DNA from: Tessaracoccus massiliensis
GTDB lineage: Bacteria; Actinomycetota; Actinomycetes; Propionibacteriales; Propionibacteriaceae
Length of the DNA: 64,000 nucleotides
NCBI RefSeq assembly: GCF_000826065.2
Contig: NZ_LN623543.1
Coordinates: 100,143-164,142, forward strand
Direction of reading: 5' to 3'
In this document: in pieces, positions 11,223 through 21,288 of the stretch
How positions within the stretch are numbered: position 1 is the stretch's first letter
Layout of the letters: each line of letters begins with the position of its first letter
Notes under the pieces: generated by a model
Told to the model about the DNA's origin: nothing
The model's database searches: none
The model's input: the letters and a program-made list of their open reading frames with translations, nothing else
Program-made: the position numbers and the translations under genes

Positions 11223-11906
11223 TCAGGCCTCGTACGCGTCGAGATAGCGCCGGATCCGCTCAGGGTCCGGCGCTTCGCCGTACGTGGGCCAGAACTCCTT
11301 GTCTGCGCCCTCCCCGAAGTCGTGGATCAGGGACCAGGAGGCGACGGCGAGGTCCGCCCAGCGGTCCGCCACCCCCAGTTCGCCGACGTCGACCATGCCG
11401 ACGAAGCCGCCGTCGTCATCGATCAGGACGTTGGGTACGCAGGGGTCGCCGTGGACGATGACGAGATCGTGGATGTCGCTCTGGTCGCCCACCCAGTCGG
11501 GGGTGTCGAACAGGGTGTCGGTGGCATCGAGGGAGTGGAGTTCCCCCAGCGCGTTGGCGAGGGCGCGGGCTGCAACCTCGGGCTCGCCCTCCCAGTGGAT
11601 GGCGGAGCGGCCGGGCAGTCCGACGGTGACGATCAGCCACCCGTCGTCGAGCTCCTCGTAATCTGCCATGCGGGGGCTGGGGTAGCGGCTGCTGAGCCAG
11701 CTGAGCCGCTCTGCCTCGGGCTCCAGATCGAAGGGGCTCCACTTCGCGAACAGCGGCTTGGTGTCCGGCGCCACGAGGCGGGCGGTGATCCCTCCGAGCT
11801 CGTTGCGCCACACCAACTCGTCGACGCGGCGCTGGTGTGCGGCCGCCCATTTGGTGATGGCGAAGGGCACCGGCGTGCCGGGCGGGGGGACGGAGGCTTC
11901 AAGCAT
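11223..11906 (-). CDS. Aminoglycoside-phosphotransferase-fold kinase (APH family)
   Basis: Protein of 227 aa with the APH/choline-kinase catalytic signature: IVHGDPCVPNVLID (catalytic Asp and metal-binding Asn) and the second metal site MVDVGELGVADR. An FAKWSP segment may hold the ATP-binding lysine. The substrate is unknown. The family includes true aminoglycoside kinases but also many small-molecule kinases, so resistance should not be assumed. The ATG at 11906 is supported by TAGGAT 7 bases upstream (leaderless) and avoids overlapping dxr, unlike longer readings of the frame. Confidence 0.8.
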   Translation of the reverse strand: MLEASVPPPGTPVPFAITKWAAAHQRRVDELVWRNELGGITARLVAPDTKPLFAKWSPFDLEPEAERLSWLSSRYPSPRMADYEELDDGWLIVTVGLPGRSAIHWEGEPEVAARALANALGELHSLDATDTLFDTPDWVGDQSDIHDLVIVHGDPCVPNVLIDDDGGFVGMVDVGELGVADRWADLAVASWSLIHDFGEGADKEFWPTYGEAPDPERIRRYLDAYEA

Positions 11907-11913
11907 GCTCACG

Positions 11914-11919
11914 ATCCTA
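11914..11919 (-). promoter_or_regulatory. -10 element of a probable leaderless promoter (APH-like gene)
   Basis: TAGGAT on the minus strand, 7 bases before the ATG at 11906. It supports the short start. Confidence 0.55.
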
Positions 11920-11973
11920 GGCGCACCACCCAGCGGGCTGCCTGCGTGCTTGAGCCCGTGGGATACTCGGTGG

Positions 11974-13176
11974 GTGCGCAGCATCGTTCTCCTCGGCAGC
12001 ACCGGCTCGATCGGTACCCAGACGCTTGACGTGATCGCCTCCCGGCGAGACCAGTTCCGCGTCACCGGCCTGTCAGCCTCGGGTGGGAACATCGAGCTGC
12101 TGGCGCGGCAGATCATCGAGTTCGAGCCCGAGACCGTGGCCCTGGCCAAGGCATCCGCGGCCAACGACCTGCAGCGCGCGCTCTACGCGGTGGCCGGGGA
12201 GCGTGGCTGGGCTCAGGGTGAGTACCGCCTTCCCAAGTTCATCTTCGGCCCCAACGCCTCCACGCAGTTGGCTGCCTCCGGGGCGGACGTGGTGCTCAAC
12301 GCCATCACCGGTGCTGCGGGGCTGGAGCCCACGCTTGCCGCCCTTGCGGTCGGCAGCACCCTCGCGCTGGCCAACAAGGAGTCGCTCGTCATCGGCGGAC
12401 GCCTCGTCACGGAGGCCGCCAAGCCCGGCCAGATCGTTCCGGTGGATTCAGAGCACTCTGCATTCGCGCAGGCCCTGCGCTCCGGGCGGGCCGACGAGGT
12501 GCGCCGCCTGATCCTCACCGCCTCCGGCGGACCATTCCGCGGCAAGACCCGCGATGAGCTCACGGATGTGACACCACAGCAGGCCATGGCTCACCCCACG
12601 TGGGACATGGGGCGCGTGATCACCATCAACTCCGCCACGCTGGTCAACAAGGGCCTCGAACTCATCGAAGCGGCACTGCTCTACGACATCGACTTCGACG
12701 ACATCACCGTCACCGTGCACCCCCAATCGATCGTGCACTCCATGGTGGAATTCCACGACGGCTCCACCATCGCCCAAGCCTCGCCGCCGGACATGCGCAT
12801 GCCCATCGGCATCGCGCTGACCTGGCCCGAGCGGCTGAAGGACGCGGCCCGGCCCTGCGACTGGACCACCGCGGCCACCTGGACCTTCGAACCCCTGGAC
12901 AACGACACCTTCCCCGCGGTTGAGCTGGCGCGTCGCGCCGGCAGGGCGGCAGGCACCGCCCCGGCCGTGTACAACGCGGCCAACGAGGCCTGCGTCGACG
13001 CCTTCTGGGACGGGCGGATCGGGTTCCTCGACATCACCCGCATCGTGGGGGAGTGCGTCGAGGAACACCTCGCCACCGGTCACACCGCCGACGCGGACCC
13101 CACCCTCGATGCGGTCCTGGCCGCCGATGCCTGGGGCCGGTCGCGGGCCGCTGAGATCGCGGGAGCCGGCGCATGA
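11974..13176 (+). CDS. dxr: 1-deoxy-D-xylulose 5-phosphate reductoisomerase
   Basis: Second enzyme of the MEP isoprenoid pathway, converting DXP to MEP with NADPH. The 400-aa protein begins with the NADPH-binding motif LLGSTGSIGTQTLDV and has ALANKESLVIGG, the metal and substrate site VDSEHSA, the LTASGGPFR loop and VHPQSIVHSMVE. The GTG at 11974 places the Rossmann motif at the N-terminus as expected. A GATACT hexamer 6 bases upstream fits leaderless transcription. The stop overlaps the next gene as ATGA. Confidence 0.96.
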   Translation: MRSIVLLGSTGSIGTQTLDVIASRRDQFRVTGLSASGGNIELLARQIIEFEPETVALAKASAANDLQRALYAVAGERGWAQGEYRLPKFIFGPNASTQLAASGADVVLNAITGAAGLEPTLAALAVGSTLALANKESLVIGGRLVTEAAKPGQIVPVDSEHSAFAQALRSGRADEVRRLILTASGGPFRGKTRDELTDVTPQQAMAHPTWDMGRVITINSATLVNKGLELIEAALLYDIDFDDITVTVHPQSIVHSMVEFHDGSTIAQASPPDMRMPIGIALTWPERLKDAARPCDWTTAATWTFEPLDNDTFPAVELARRAGRAAGTAPAVYNAANEACVDAFWDGRIGFLDITRIVGECVEEHLATGHTADADPTLDAVLAADAWGRSRAAEIAGAGA

Positions 13177-14456
13177 GCGTGCTGCTCACCGTGATGTTCG
13201 CGGTGCTGTTCTTCGCGCTGATCATGGTCTCGATCGCGCTGCACGAGATCGGCCACCTGGTGCCGGCCAAGCTCTTCGGAGTGAAGGTCACGCAGTACTT
13301 CGTGGGCTTCGGCAAGACGCTGTGGTCCACGAAGAAGGGCGGCACCGAGTACGGCGTCAAGGCCATCCCGCTGGGCGGCTACGTGCGCCTTGTGGGGATG
13401 TACCCGCCCAAGCGTGACGGCGCCAGGCAGACCTGGCTGACCCGCGTGGCGGACCAGGCCAGGGCCTTCGAGTGGGACGAGATCAAGCCGGAGGACGACG
13501 GCACGCTCTTCTACCAGAAGAAGACCTGGCAGAAGATCATCGTGATGCTCAGCGGGCCGGCGATGAACGTCCTGCTGGCGTTCCTGATCTTCCTGGGCAT
13601 CAACGTCTTCCACGGCACGTACCAGCCCACGCTCACCGTCGCGCAGGTCTCCCAGTGCGCCATCCCCGCCGACCGCGAGCAGCGCACCTGCACCGACGCA
13701 GATCCGGCCACCCCCGCCATCGAGGCGGGCGTGGAGGTGGGCGACCAACTCCTGTCGTTCAACGGCACCCGCCTCACCAGCTGGGAACAGATGGGCGACC
13801 TCATCCGCGCCAACCGCGACGAGCCCGCCACCCTCATCGTCGAGCGCGACGGCGCAGAGGTGACGCTCCCGACGGTCAACACCGTGCTCACCCATGTGCC
13901 GGACCGCCTGGATCCCACCACGTTCGTGGAGGCGGGTTTCTACGGCGTCTCTCCCACCAACGAGCTCACCAAGGCCGGGCCCATCACCACCGCCGCGCAG
14001 ATGTGGGACATGACCAAGCAGTCCGCCGTGGCCCTGGCCAGCTTCCCGGTGCGGATCTGGAACGTCGCGGTCGACCTGGTCACCGGGCAGCCACGCGACG
14101 TCAACTCGCCGCTGTCGATCATCGGTGCCTCCCGGGTGGCCGGCGAGATCACCGTCACCGATCAGCTGGGGCAGGGCGACAAGGTGGCCTCATACCTGTC
14201 GCTGCTGGGCGCGGTGAACCTGTTCGTCGCCCTGCTGAACCTGGTGCCGCTGCTGCCGCTCGACGGCGGCCACGTGGCTGGCGCGATCTACGAGTGGCTG
14301 CGACGCCAGTTCGCACGGCTCACCGGCCGGCCCGACCCCGGTCCCGTCGACACGGCGAAGGGCCTGCCATTGACGTACCTGGTGGGCGGCTTCCTGCTAC
14401 TGGGTGGGCTCGTGCTGATCGCGGCAGACGTCATCTCTCCGATCCGACTTTTCTGA
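13173..14456 (+). CDS. rip1: Site-2 intramembrane zinc metalloprotease (RseP/Rip1 family, M50)
   Basis: Membrane protease expected to cleave anti-sigma factors or other membrane substrates in regulated intramembrane proteolysis. It has 427 aa. HEIGH (His24, Glu25, His28) is in the first transmembrane helix. A PDZ domain spans about residues 150-240, and the C-terminal [12 protein letters not shown] motif supplies the third zinc ligand. Located between dxr and ispG, as in mycobacteria, and overlapping dxr by 4 bases, so it is cotranscribed with the MEP genes. Confidence 0.93.
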   Translation: MSVLLTVMFAVLFFALIMVSIALHEIGHLVPAKLFGVKVTQYFVGFGKTLWSTKKGGTEYGVKAIPLGGYVRLVGMYPPKRDGARQTWLTRVADQARAFEWDEIKPEDDGTLFYQKKTWQKIIVMLSGPAMNVLLAFLIFLGINVFHGTYQPTLTVAQVSQCAIPADREQRTCTDADPATPAIEAGVEVGDQLLSFNGTRLTSWEQMGDLIRANRDEPATLIVERDGAEVTLPTVNTVLTHVPDRLDPTTFVEAGFYGVSPTNELTKAGPITTAAQMWDMTKQSAVALASFPVRIWNVAVDLVTGQPRDVNSPLSIIGASRVAGEITVTDQLGQGDKVASYLSLLGAVNLFVALLNLVPLLPLDGGHVAGAIYEWLRRQFARLTGRPDPGPVDTAKGLPLTYLVGGFLLLGGLVLIAADVISPIRLF

Positions 14457-14465
14457 CGATCAGAG

Positions 14466-14471
14466 TAGGCT
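14466..14471 (+). promoter_or_regulatory. -10 element of a probable leaderless promoter (ispG)
   Basis: TAGGCT 7 bases before the ispG ATG; no ribosome site is present, so ispG may have its own promoter besides the dxr unit. Confidence 0.55.
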
Positions 14472-14478
14472 GTCGCAC

Positions 14479-15621
14479 ATGTCCTTGAACCTCGGTATGC
14501 CCGCAGCGCCTCCGCCGGTCCTTGCCCCCCGTCGCCCCACCCGCAAGATCAGGGTGGGCAAGGTCGAGGTGGGCGGCGACGCACCCATCAGCGTCCAGTC
14601 GATGACCACGACGAAGACCACCGACATCAACGCCACGCTGCAGCAGATCGCCGAGCTCACCGCCACCGGCTGCGACATCGTACGCGTCGCGGTGCCCAGC
14701 CAGGACGACGCCGACGCGCTGCCGATCATCGCGATGAAGTCGCAGATCCCTGTGATCGCGGACATCCACTTCCAGCCGCGCTACGTGTTCGCGGCCATCG
14801 ACGCGGGCTGCGCCGCGGTGCGCGTGAACCCGGGCAACATCAAGCAGTTCGACGACAAGGTCGCCGAGATCGCCAAGGCCGCGGCCGACGCGGGCGTCAG
14901 CCTGCGCATCGGCGTCAACGCCGGCTCCCTCGACAAGCGCCTCCTTGAGAAGTACGGTGCACCCACCCCCGAGGCCCTCGTCGAATCCGCCCTCTGGGAA
15001 GCCTCGCTGTTCGAGGAGGTGGGCTTCCACGACTTCAAGATCTCCGTCAAGCACAACGACCCCGTCGTGATGGTGAGGGCCTACGAGTTGCTCTCGGAGA
15101 AGTGCGACTATCCGCTGCACCTCGGCGTCACCGAGGCCGGCCCTGCCTTCCAGGGCACCATCAAGAGCTCCGTCGCGTTCGGCGCGCTGCTCAGCCAGGG
15201 CATCGGCGACACCATCAGGGTGTCCCTGTCCGCCCCGCCGGCCGAGGAGGTCAAGGTGGGCCTGAAGATCCTCGAGTCGCTGAACCTGCGCCCCCGCAAG
15301 CTCGACATCGTCTCGTGCCCCTCCTGCGGCCGCGCCCAGGTGGATGTCTACACCCTCGCCGAGCAGGTCACCAAGGGGCTCGAAGGCATAGAGGCCCCGC
15401 TGCGCGTGGCCGTCATGGGCTGCATCGTCAACGGCCCCGGTGAGGCCCGCGAGGCCGACCTCGGCGTCGCCTCCGGCAACGGTAAGGGCCAGATCTTCGT
15501 CAAGGGTGAGGTCATCAAGACCGTGCCTGAGGACGAGATCGTCGAGACCCTCCTGTTCGAGGCGCGCCGCATCGCCGCAGAGATGGGCGAGGTCGGTGCA
15601 CCAGAGGTTTCCGTTTCCTGA
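14479..15621 (+). CDS. ispG: 4-hydroxy-3-methylbut-2-en-1-yl diphosphate synthase (flavodoxin-type)
   Basis: Iron-sulfur enzyme of the MEP pathway that makes HMBPP from MEcPP. The 380-aa protein has the TIM-barrel opening [18 protein letters not shown] and the C-terminal [4Fe-4S] cysteines in [10 protein letters not shown] and [11 protein letters not shown]. Single-cluster-domain length is typical of bacteria. It follows rip1 by 22 bp. Confidence 0.97.
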   Translation: MSLNLGMPAAPPPVLAPRRPTRKIRVGKVEVGGDAPISVQSMTTTKTTDINATLQQIAELTATGCDIVRVAVPSQDDADALPIIAMKSQIPVIADIHFQPRYVFAAIDAGCAAVRVNPGNIKQFDDKVAEIAKAAADAGVSLRIGVNAGSLDKRLLEKYGAPTPEALVESALWEASLFEEVGFHDFKISVKHNDPVVMVRAYELLSEKCDYPLHLGVTEAGPAFQGTIKSSVAFGALLSQGIGDTIRVSLSAPPAEEVKVGLKILESLNLRPRKLDIVSCPSCGRAQVDVYTLAEQVTKGLEGIEAPLRVAVMGCIVNGPGEAREADLGVASGNGKGQIFVKGEVIKTVPEDEIVETLLFEARRIAAEMGEVGAPEVSVS

Positions 15622-15650
15622 CCTTGCCGCGTAGCAGGACTGTTGGGCCC

Positions 15651-15656
15651 TAGAGT
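15651..15656 (+). promoter_or_regulatory. -10 element of a probable leaderless promoter (GNAT gene)
   Basis: TAGAGT 7 bases before the ATG at 15664, with no Shine-Dalgarno sequence. Confidence 0.55.
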
Positions 15657-15663
15657 TTCCCCC

Positions 15664-16500
15664 ATGGTTTCTGGGCTGAAGACGATGGGCATGGGTGACA
15701 GGGAGCGGGTCGCCCGTTTCCTGGCCACCAATCCGGTGGAGAACCTGTTCCTCGCCTCGAAGGTGGACGCCTTCGGCATCGACCGACGGCGGCTCGGCGT
15801 CATCCACGGCTTCGAGCGCGACGGGGAGCTGACCTCCCTGCTGCTCGACGGCGGGACGGCGTTCATCGCGGGCTTCGACCCTGAGGCGCTGCCCGCCTTC
15901 GTCGACCAACTGGGCCCCATTCGGCGCTGCAGCTCCATCCTGGGGCCCGCCATCTCCGTCCTGGGCCTGTTCGTCGGGCTCGCGGAGCGCTACCGTGGCT
16001 CCTGGGGCGGAGTCTCGAACATCCGCAAGCGCCAGCCGCTGATGGTGCTGGACCACCTGCCCGATGTCCCGCCGGACCGCCGGGTGCGCCAGCTCACGAT
16101 GGACGACTACCCGAGCTACCTCGATGCCTCGGTGCACATGTACACCGACGAGATCGGCAGCTCGCCGTTCAAGTACGGCGGCGGCTACGAGCGCTTCGTG
16201 AAGGACCGGCTGAAGCAGGGCGACGCGTACGGCATCGTCGACGCGAAGGGCACCGTGATCTTCAAGGCCGATCTGGGCCCGAAACTGGGGGACCAGGCCC
16301 AGCTCCAGGGCGTCTGGGTGGCCCCGCACCTGCGTGGCCGCGGCATCAGCACCCCGGCCTTGGCGGGGATGTTCCACCTGGCGATGGAGCAGTACCCGGT
16401 GATCAGCCTGTACGTCAACGACTTCAACACTCCGGCCATCAGGAGCTACGAGCGCCTCGGCTTCCGCGAGGTCGGAGCCCTGGCCACGGTGCACTACTGA
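15664..16500 (+). CDS. GNAT family N-acetyltransferase with DUF4081-like N-terminal domain
   Basis: Protein of 278 aa. The N-terminal half (MGDRERVARFLATNPVENLF onward) resembles the DUF4081 domain of actinobacterial proteins encoded next to ispG. The C-terminal half (about 140-278) is a GNAT domain with the acetyl-CoA loop VAPHLRGRGIS and a C-terminal YVNDFNTPAIRSYERLGF. Substrate unknown. A GNAT gene follows ispG in mycobacteria too, so the position is conserved. The ATG at 15664 is chosen over TTG 15643 because of the TAGAGT hexamer. Confidence 0.85.
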   Translation: MVSGLKTMGMGDRERVARFLATNPVENLFLASKVDAFGIDRRRLGVIHGFERDGELTSLLLDGGTAFIAGFDPEALPAFVDQLGPIRRCSSILGPAISVLGLFVGLAERYRGSWGGVSNIRKRQPLMVLDHLPDVPPDRRVRQLTMDDYPSYLDASVHMYTDEIGSSPFKYGGGYERFVKDRLKQGDAYGIVDAKGTVIFKADLGPKLGDQAQLQGVWVAPHLRGRGISTPALAGMFHLAMEQYPVISLYVNDFNTPAIRSYERLGFREVGALATVHY

Positions 16501-16544
16501 GGCGCCTGACTGCGGCCCCGTGATTGAGGAAAGCTCCGCCGGGT

Positions 16545-16648
16545 CCGGGACGTAGCAGGCCGCGAGCGTGGTGGATGGAGTCGGCTGGCGACGTCCCGGT
16601 GTGCGGGTGCGGGCTTTAAAAGATAGCTCGCGGCCTGCTACGTCCCGG
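16545..16648. repeat. 23-bp perfect inverted repeat with 58-bp spacer
   Basis: The left arm 16545-16567 is the exact reverse complement of 16626-16648. Beyond one mismatch the pairing continues for 4 more bases (16540-16543 with 16650-16653). Inside the spacer, ACGTCCCGG at 16591-16599 repeats part of the right arm, so the left arm has two possible partners. Core sequence GGGACGTAGCAGG. Function unknown. Confidence 0.85.
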
Positions 16649-16852
16649 CCCCGACGAAAACCTTCGCCGTTGTCTGCGGTCAGGTCCGACGCGGTGGTGG
16701 TGCCAGCAGTGAAGTTGAGGAGAACGGAACTCGCACGATTCTGGGTCCGGGTGCGGCCGATCCGAACCCAACCAGCCCAGGGGTGGGCATGGCGACCTGC
16801 TCTCCGCGGTTTCGACACTGCTCGCAGAGCTCGCAGACTCAACCAACGGCGC

Positions 16853-16858
16853 TATTGT
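16853..16858 (+). promoter_or_regulatory. -10 element of a probable leaderless promoter (proS)
   Basis: TATTGT 7 bases before the GTG start of proS; no ribosome site. Confidence 0.5.
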
Positions 16859-16865
16859 GTGACGC

Positions 16866-18650
16866 GTGATCGCCAAGCTCTCCCAGCTCTTTGTCCGCAC
16901 CCTCCGCGACGACCCCGCTGACGCCGAGGTCCCCAGCCACCGCTGGCTGGTCCGTGCCGGCTACATCCGGCGCGCTGCGCCAGGCATCTACTCGTGGCTG
17001 CCGCTGGGCCTGAAGGTGCTGCAGAAGGTCGAGCAGATCGTCCGCGAGGAGATGGACGCCATCGGTGCGCAGGAGGTGCGCTTCCCGGCGCTGCTGCCGC
17101 GAGAGCCCTACGAGGCGACCGGCCGGTGGACGGATTACGGCGACAACCTGTTCCGCGTGGTGGACCGCAAGGGCACCGACATGCTGCTCGGCCCCACCCA
17201 CGAGGAGATGTTCACCCTCATGGTCAAGGACCTGTACAACTCGTACAAGGACCTCCCGCTGTCGCTCTACCAGATCCAGACGAAGTACCGCGACGAGGCG
17301 CGCCCGCGCGCGGGCCTGCTCCGCGGACGCGAGTTCATCATGAAGGACTCCTACTCCTTCGACGTCGACGACGCAGGGCTGGAGGCCAGCTACCAGCGGC
17401 ACCGCGAGGCGTACCAGCGCATCTTCGAGCGACTGGGCCTCGAGTTCGTGATCGTCTCCGCCATGGCCGGGGCCATGGGCGGGTCCCGCTCTGAGGAGTT
17501 CCTGGCAGTCGCGGCCAACGGTGAGGACACGTTCGTCCGGTCGCCGGGCGGCTACGCGGCCAACGTGGAGGCCGTGCGCGTCGCGCCCCCCGCCGAGACG
17601 CCCGTCGAGGATGCCCCCACGATGGCGGTGATCGACACGCCGCAGGCGGGCAGCATCGCCGCGGTGCTCGAGATTCTGAACCGTGAACTGCCGGAGCGCA
17701 CCTGGAGCGGGGCCGACACTCTGAAGAACGTGCTGTTCATGGTCATCGAACCCGACGGCACGAAGCGCCCGCTGGCCATCGGTCTGCCGGGAGACCGCGA
17801 GGTGGACGCCAAGCGACTTGAGGCCGCCCTCGAGCCCGCCGTCGCCGAGCCGTTCACGGACGAGGACTTCAAGCAGTTCCCCGACCTGGTGGTGGGATTC
17901 ATGTCCCCGGTCTCGATCGACGGTGCACGTGTGCTCGGCAAGGAGTCCTCGACGAAGATCGAATACCTCACGGACCCGCGCGTGGTCACCGGAACCCACT
18001 GGGTCACCGGCGCCAACGTCAGGGATCAGCACCTCACCGGCGTCACCGTCGGCCGCGACTTCACCGCAGACGGCGTCCTCGACGTCGCTGATGTCCGCGA
18101 AGGTGACGAGGCGCCAGACGGCTCGGGACCGCTCACGTTGGCCCGCGGCATCGAGATGGGCCACATCTTCCAGCTGGGCCGCAAGTACGCCGAGGCGCTG
18201 GGCCTGAAGGTCCTCGACCAGAACGGTAAGCTCGTCACCGTCACCATGGGCTCCTACGGCGTGGGCGTCTCGCGCGCAGTGGCCGCAGTCGCAGAGGCCA
18301 CCAGCGACGAGAAGGGCCTCAACTGGCCGTTGTCGCTGGCCCCGTACCAGGTGCACGTGATCGCCACCGGCAAGGGCGAGGAGATCTTCGGTGAGGCGCA
18401 GCGCATCGCCGAGGAGCTCGACGCACAGGGTATGGACGTGCTCTACGACGACCGCAAGGCCAGCCCGGGCGTGAAGTTCGCCGATTCCGAGGTGATGGGC
18501 ATGCCCATCATCGTGGTGGTGGGCCGTGGACTGGCCGACGGCGTGGTGGAGCTGCGCGAACGCGCCTCCGGTGAGAAGCGTGAGGTCGCCGTGGGCGACA
18601 TCGTCACCGAGGTGATTGCGTTGGCAGCAGCGGGCGGCCCGCAGGCCTAG
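16866..18650 (+). CDS. proS: Prolyl-tRNA synthetase
   Basis: Class II aminoacyl-tRNA synthetase, 594 aa, bacterial type. It has motif 2 ([17 protein letters not shown]), motif 3 ([10 protein letters not shown]) and, between them, a long insertion (about residues 225-390) corresponding to the YbaK-like editing domain that clears Ala-tRNA(Pro). An anticodon-binding domain is at the C-terminus. The GTG start is supported by the leaderless -10. Single gene, followed by a convergent lipoprotein gene. Confidence 0.97.
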   Translation: MIAKLSQLFVRTLRDDPADAEVPSHRWLVRAGYIRRAAPGIYSWLPLGLKVLQKVEQIVREEMDAIGAQEVRFPALLPREPYEATGRWTDYGDNLFRVVDRKGTDMLLGPTHEEMFTLMVKDLYNSYKDLPLSLYQIQTKYRDEARPRAGLLRGREFIMKDSYSFDVDDAGLEASYQRHREAYQRIFERLGLEFVIVSAMAGAMGGSRSEEFLAVAANGEDTFVRSPGGYAANVEAVRVAPPAETPVEDAPTMAVIDTPQAGSIAAVLEILNRELPERTWSGADTLKNVLFMVIEPDGTKRPLAIGLPGDREVDAKRLEAALEPAVAEPFTDEDFKQFPDLVVGFMSPVSIDGARVLGKESSTKIEYLTDPRVVTGTHWVTGANVRDQHLTGVTVGRDFTADGVLDVADVREGDEAPDGSGPLTLARGIEMGHIFQLGRKYAEALGLKVLDQNGKLVTVTMGSYGVGVSRAVAAVAEATSDEKGLNWPLSLAPYQVHVIATGKGEEIFGEAQRIAEELDAQGMDVLYDDRKASPGVKFADSEVMGMPIIVVVGRGLADGVVELRERASGEKREVAVGDIVTEVIALAAAGGPQA

Positions 18651-18672
18651 TCGGCAGGACGTTGGGTGGCGC

Positions 18673-19614
18673 TCACGCCAACCACCCCGGCCACCAGGTG
18701 AGGGCCGTGCCGGTAGCCTGGACCGGGACAACCTGATTACGCATGCCGATGCGCCACTGCGGATCCGCGTCTGCCGCCACCAGGCGTGCGTAACCGTTCA
18801 TCACAGCCACCTCCAATTGACCCCAAGCCTCGCGCACGGCCTCCGGGTTGTCCATGGGGGTGGGTAGATCGAAGGCGGCCGGCTGCTCGGGCGCGTCTGC
18901 GCCCAGCCGCGCACGCAGGTCGTTGCGCAGCGTGCGTGCCGCGTTGAGGCGGGCGGTGCCCAGCGCGTGCAGGGGATCATCGGCGTCAATCCTGCCCAGG
19001 CCCACGCCCAGGCCGTAGATGAGCGCCCAGACGTGCCCCAGCAGGATCGGCAGGGAGGCCTCGACGGTGGTCGGTTGCAGGCCGCGCGGCGCGCCTTCGC
19101 CCTCAACGGGGGCGATGCTCTGCTCGTGCAGGCCCAGCACGGCTGTCGACATCGAGGTGTAGAGCAGGCGCACCTCGTCCGCCTCAGCCTCCCCGGCAGC
19201 CTCCTCCAGCGCGTCGACGCACTGGGCCACCGCCGCAGTGAGCCGGTTCACCGCAACGGTGGCGTCCGACGGTGGGGCCACGACCCCGATCTCCATGGGG
19301 AAGGGCTCCTGGGCCTGAGGCTCCAGCGGCTCCGGCAGCGCCAGCCTTGTCACGTGGTCCTCACACTGCGCGCGCGCCGCGATGGCCCACGGCTGCGCCT
19401 CCCAGTGTGGAGAGTCGACCAGCGAGCCGATCAGCGCTGCCAGTGCGGCCATGGAGCGGTGCGCCGCCTCCGCTTTCGTTGAGCGCGTGGGCTCCGGCGG
19501 CTCCGGCTCCGGGGGCGGCGCGGTGGCCGGATCGCCCACGATCACGGGGCTGCCGGCACACCCGGTCACGCCCAGGGCGAGCAGGGCCAGCGCGGAGCGA
19601 CGGGAGAGGGGCAT
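18673..19614 (-). CDS. Lipoprotein with DUF4439 ferritin-like domain
   Basis: Protein of 313 aa with a lipoprotein signal: an RR pair, a hydrophobic run and the lipobox VTGC (Cys19), followed by a Pro/Glu-rich linker (about 24-45) that should tether it outside the membrane. Two helical regions rich in Ala and Glu fit the DUF4439 ferritin-like fold known from actinobacterial genes beside rimP. No catalytic role is established. The twin arginine could mean Tat export, but the motif is short. The ATG at 19614 has TACGCT 6 bases upstream. It is divergent from rimP. Confidence 0.75.
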   Translation of the reverse strand: MPLSRRSALALLALGVTGCAGSPVIVGDPATAPPPEPEPPEPTRSTKAEAAHRSMAALAALIGSLVDSPHWEAQPWAIAARAQCEDHVTRLALPEPLEPQAQEPFPMEIGVVAPPSDATVAVNRLTAAVAQCVDALEEAAGEAEADEVRLLYTSMSTAVLGLHEQSIAPVEGEGAPRGLQPTTVEASLPILLGHVWALIYGLGVGLGRIDADDPLHALGTARLNAARTLRNDLRARLGADAPEQPAAFDLPTPMDNPEAVREAWGQLEVAVMNGYARLVAADADPQWRIGMRNQVVPVQATGTALTWWPGWLA

Positions 19615-19620
19615 GCGGCC

Positions 19621-19626
19621 AGCGTA
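19621..19626 (-). promoter_or_regulatory. -10 element of a probable leaderless promoter (DUF4439 lipoprotein)
   Basis: TACGCT on the minus strand, 6 bases before the ATG at 19614. Confidence 0.5.
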
Positions 19627-19666
19627 GTGGGCCACCAAGGATTCCTGAGTTGGCGGCACGCGTGGG

Positions 19667-19672
19667 TATGCT
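19667..19672 (+). promoter_or_regulatory. Candidate -10 element for the rimP-nusA unit
   Basis: TATGCT 45 bases before the rimP ATG, which would give a leader of about 40 nt. The -35 is not clear. Confidence 0.4.
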
Positions 19673-19717
19673 GGGTGATCACAATCAGGCCATACAACCG
19701 GACAATGGAGCACCCAC

Positions 19718-20203
19718 ATGCAAGAAGCCAAGCTGGTGGCTGTCATCGAGCCCCTCCTCGCGGAGCGCGGCCTGGAACTCGACAGCCTTGACATCACGCG
19801 GATGGGTAAGCGTTCCGTGCTCCGCCTCACCGTTGACGGCGACGGGCCCCAGGGCCGTGGCCCGCTGCTCGACGACATCGCCTCAGCATCGTCGGCCATT
19901 TCGGCCGCGCTCGACGAGAGCCCGGCGGTGGGGGACCACCCGTACACGCTCGAGGTCAGCTCCCGCGGCGTCAGCAAGCCGCTGACCGAACCCAAGCACT
20001 TCCGGCGCAACGCCACCCGGCTCGTGAAGCTGTGGCTCGCCGAGGGCGAACTGACCGGCCGGATCGTCTCCGCCTCCGACGACGAGCTCACCCTCGACGT
20101 CAACGGCGCCGAGCGGGTCGTGGCCTTCGCAGACATCAACAAGGCCGTCGTCCAGGTGGAGATGAACCGCCCCGTGGATGACGAGCAGGACGAGGAGAAC
20201 TGA
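19718..20203 (+). CDS. rimP: Ribosome maturation factor RimP
   Basis: Assists 30S subunit maturation. The 161-aa protein has the N-terminal RimP domain (LDSLDITRMGKRSVLRLTVD, then HPYTLEVSSRGVSKPL) and a C-terminal SH3-like domain. The acidic tail DDEQDEEN is unremarkable. It sits 2 bp before nusA, the usual arrangement. Confidence 0.95.
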   Translation: MQEAKLVAVIEPLLAERGLELDSLDITRMGKRSVLRLTVDGDGPQGRGPLLDDIASASSAISAALDESPAVGDHPYTLEVSSRGVSKPLTEPKHFRRNATRLVKLWLAEGELTGRIVSASDDELTLDVNGAERVVAFADINKAVVQVEMNRPVDDEQDEEN

Positions 20204-20205
20204 CC

Positions 20206-21189
20206 ATGGACGTCGATCTGGCATCACTGACGCTCATCGAGCGCGAACGCGGCATCGACCGCGAGTACCTGCTCAAGACGCTTGAGGACGCACTGCTCAA
20301 CGCGTACTCCAAGACGCCCAACGCGCTGCGCGGGGTCAAGGTGGAGATCAACCGCAAGACCGGCACCGTCGCGGTGCTGGCTCCCGAGTTCAACGATGAC
20401 GATGAGATCATCGGCTACTTCGACGACACCCCGGAAGACTTCGGGCGCATCGCCGCAGCCACCGCGCGGCAGGTGATCTTCCAGCGCATCCGCGAGGCGG
20501 AGGACGACCAGAAGTTCGGCCACTTCGCGGCCACCGAGGGCGACGTGATCGTCGGCATCGTGCAGCAGGACCGGGACTCCAAGGCTGTGCGTGTGCTGAT
20601 CAGCAAGGGCGACCAGGAGAAGTTCGAGGCGCTCATGCCGCTGGCCGAGCAGGTGCCCGGCGAGGATTACAGCCACGGCCGTCGCCTGCGCGTCTACGTG
20701 GTCACGGTCCGCCGTGAGCTGCGCGGCCCGCAGGTGATCGTCTCCCGCACGCACCCCAACCTGGTGCGCAAGCTGTTCTCGCTGGAGGTGCCGGAGATCG
20801 GTCAGGGCGTCGTCGAGATCAAAGAGGTGGCACGCGAGGCGGGCCACCGTACGAAGATCGCGGTGCGCTCCCTGGATCCCAACGTCTCCGCCAAGGGTGC
20901 GTTCATCGGCCCCATGGGCCAGCGCGTGCGGGCGGTGACCAACGAACTGGGGGAGGAGAAGATCGACATCGTGGACTACTCCGATGACCCCACGGAGTTC
21001 GTGGCCGCGGCGCTGTCGCCCGCGAAGGTGTTGTCGGTGACAGTGGTCGACGAGCAGGCGCGTGCGTGCCGGGCCATCGTGCCGGATTACCAGTTGTCGC
21101 TGGCCATCGGCCGGGAAGGCCAGAACGCTCGCCTGGCCGCGCGTCTCACGGGCTGGCGCATCGACATCCAACCCGACGTGACTGCCTGA
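20206..21189 (+). CDS. nusA: Transcription termination/antitermination factor NusA
   Basis: RNA-polymerase-binding factor, 327 aa, the short actinobacterial form without the C-terminal acidic repeats of enterobacteria. It has an N-terminal RNAP-binding domain (about 1-125), an S1 domain, and two KH domains ([33 protein letters not shown]). It should be followed directly by ylxR and infB, but here a 3.7-kb insert with three other loci intervenes. Confidence 0.96.
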   Translation: MDVDLASLTLIERERGIDREYLLKTLEDALLNAYSKTPNALRGVKVEINRKTGTVAVLAPEFNDDDEIIGYFDDTPEDFGRIAAATARQVIFQRIREAEDDQKFGHFAATEGDVIVGIVQQDRDSKAVRVLISKGDQEKFEALMPLAEQVPGEDYSHGRRLRVYVVTVRRELRGPQVIVSRTHPNLVRKLFSLEVPEIGQGVVEIKEVAREAGHRTKIAVRSLDPNVSAKGAFIGPMGQRVRAVTNELGEEKIDIVDYSDDPTEFVAAALSPAKVLSVTVVDEQARACRAIVPDYQLSLAIGREGQNARLAARLTGWRIDIQPDVTA

Positions 21190-21288
21190 GAGAATCTCAG
21201 AATCGGTTTGGAATCCTCTCAGCCGGGAGTTAGCCTGTTGGGGCCGGAGCAACCGGCAGTTGACTAGTCAGAGGATTGATCTCAGCAG

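Larger units (their letters stand above)
16501..16865 (+). other. 365-bp intergenic region upstream of proS
   Basis: No protein-coding frame here looks real. The region contains the 23-bp inverted repeat described separately, a TTTAAAAGAT stretch rare in this high-G+C context just before its right arm, and the proS promoter at its end. It could encode a structured RNA or a REP-like element. No T-box, riboswitch or tRNA is recognised. Confidence 0.6.

Noticed and set aside
11223..11906. Calling the APH-fold gene an antibiotic-resistance gene
   Set aside because: The HGD...N and D...D motifs define the fold only, and it sits among housekeeping genes.
16501..16865. A T-box leader for proS
   Set aside because: No T-box sequence or specifier stem is visible, and proS appears leaderless.
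21190..21288. A c-di-AMP (ydaO-type) riboswitch before rpf
   Set aside because: Such riboswitches precede rpf genes in some actinobacteria, but only 99 bp are available and I could not find the conserved core.
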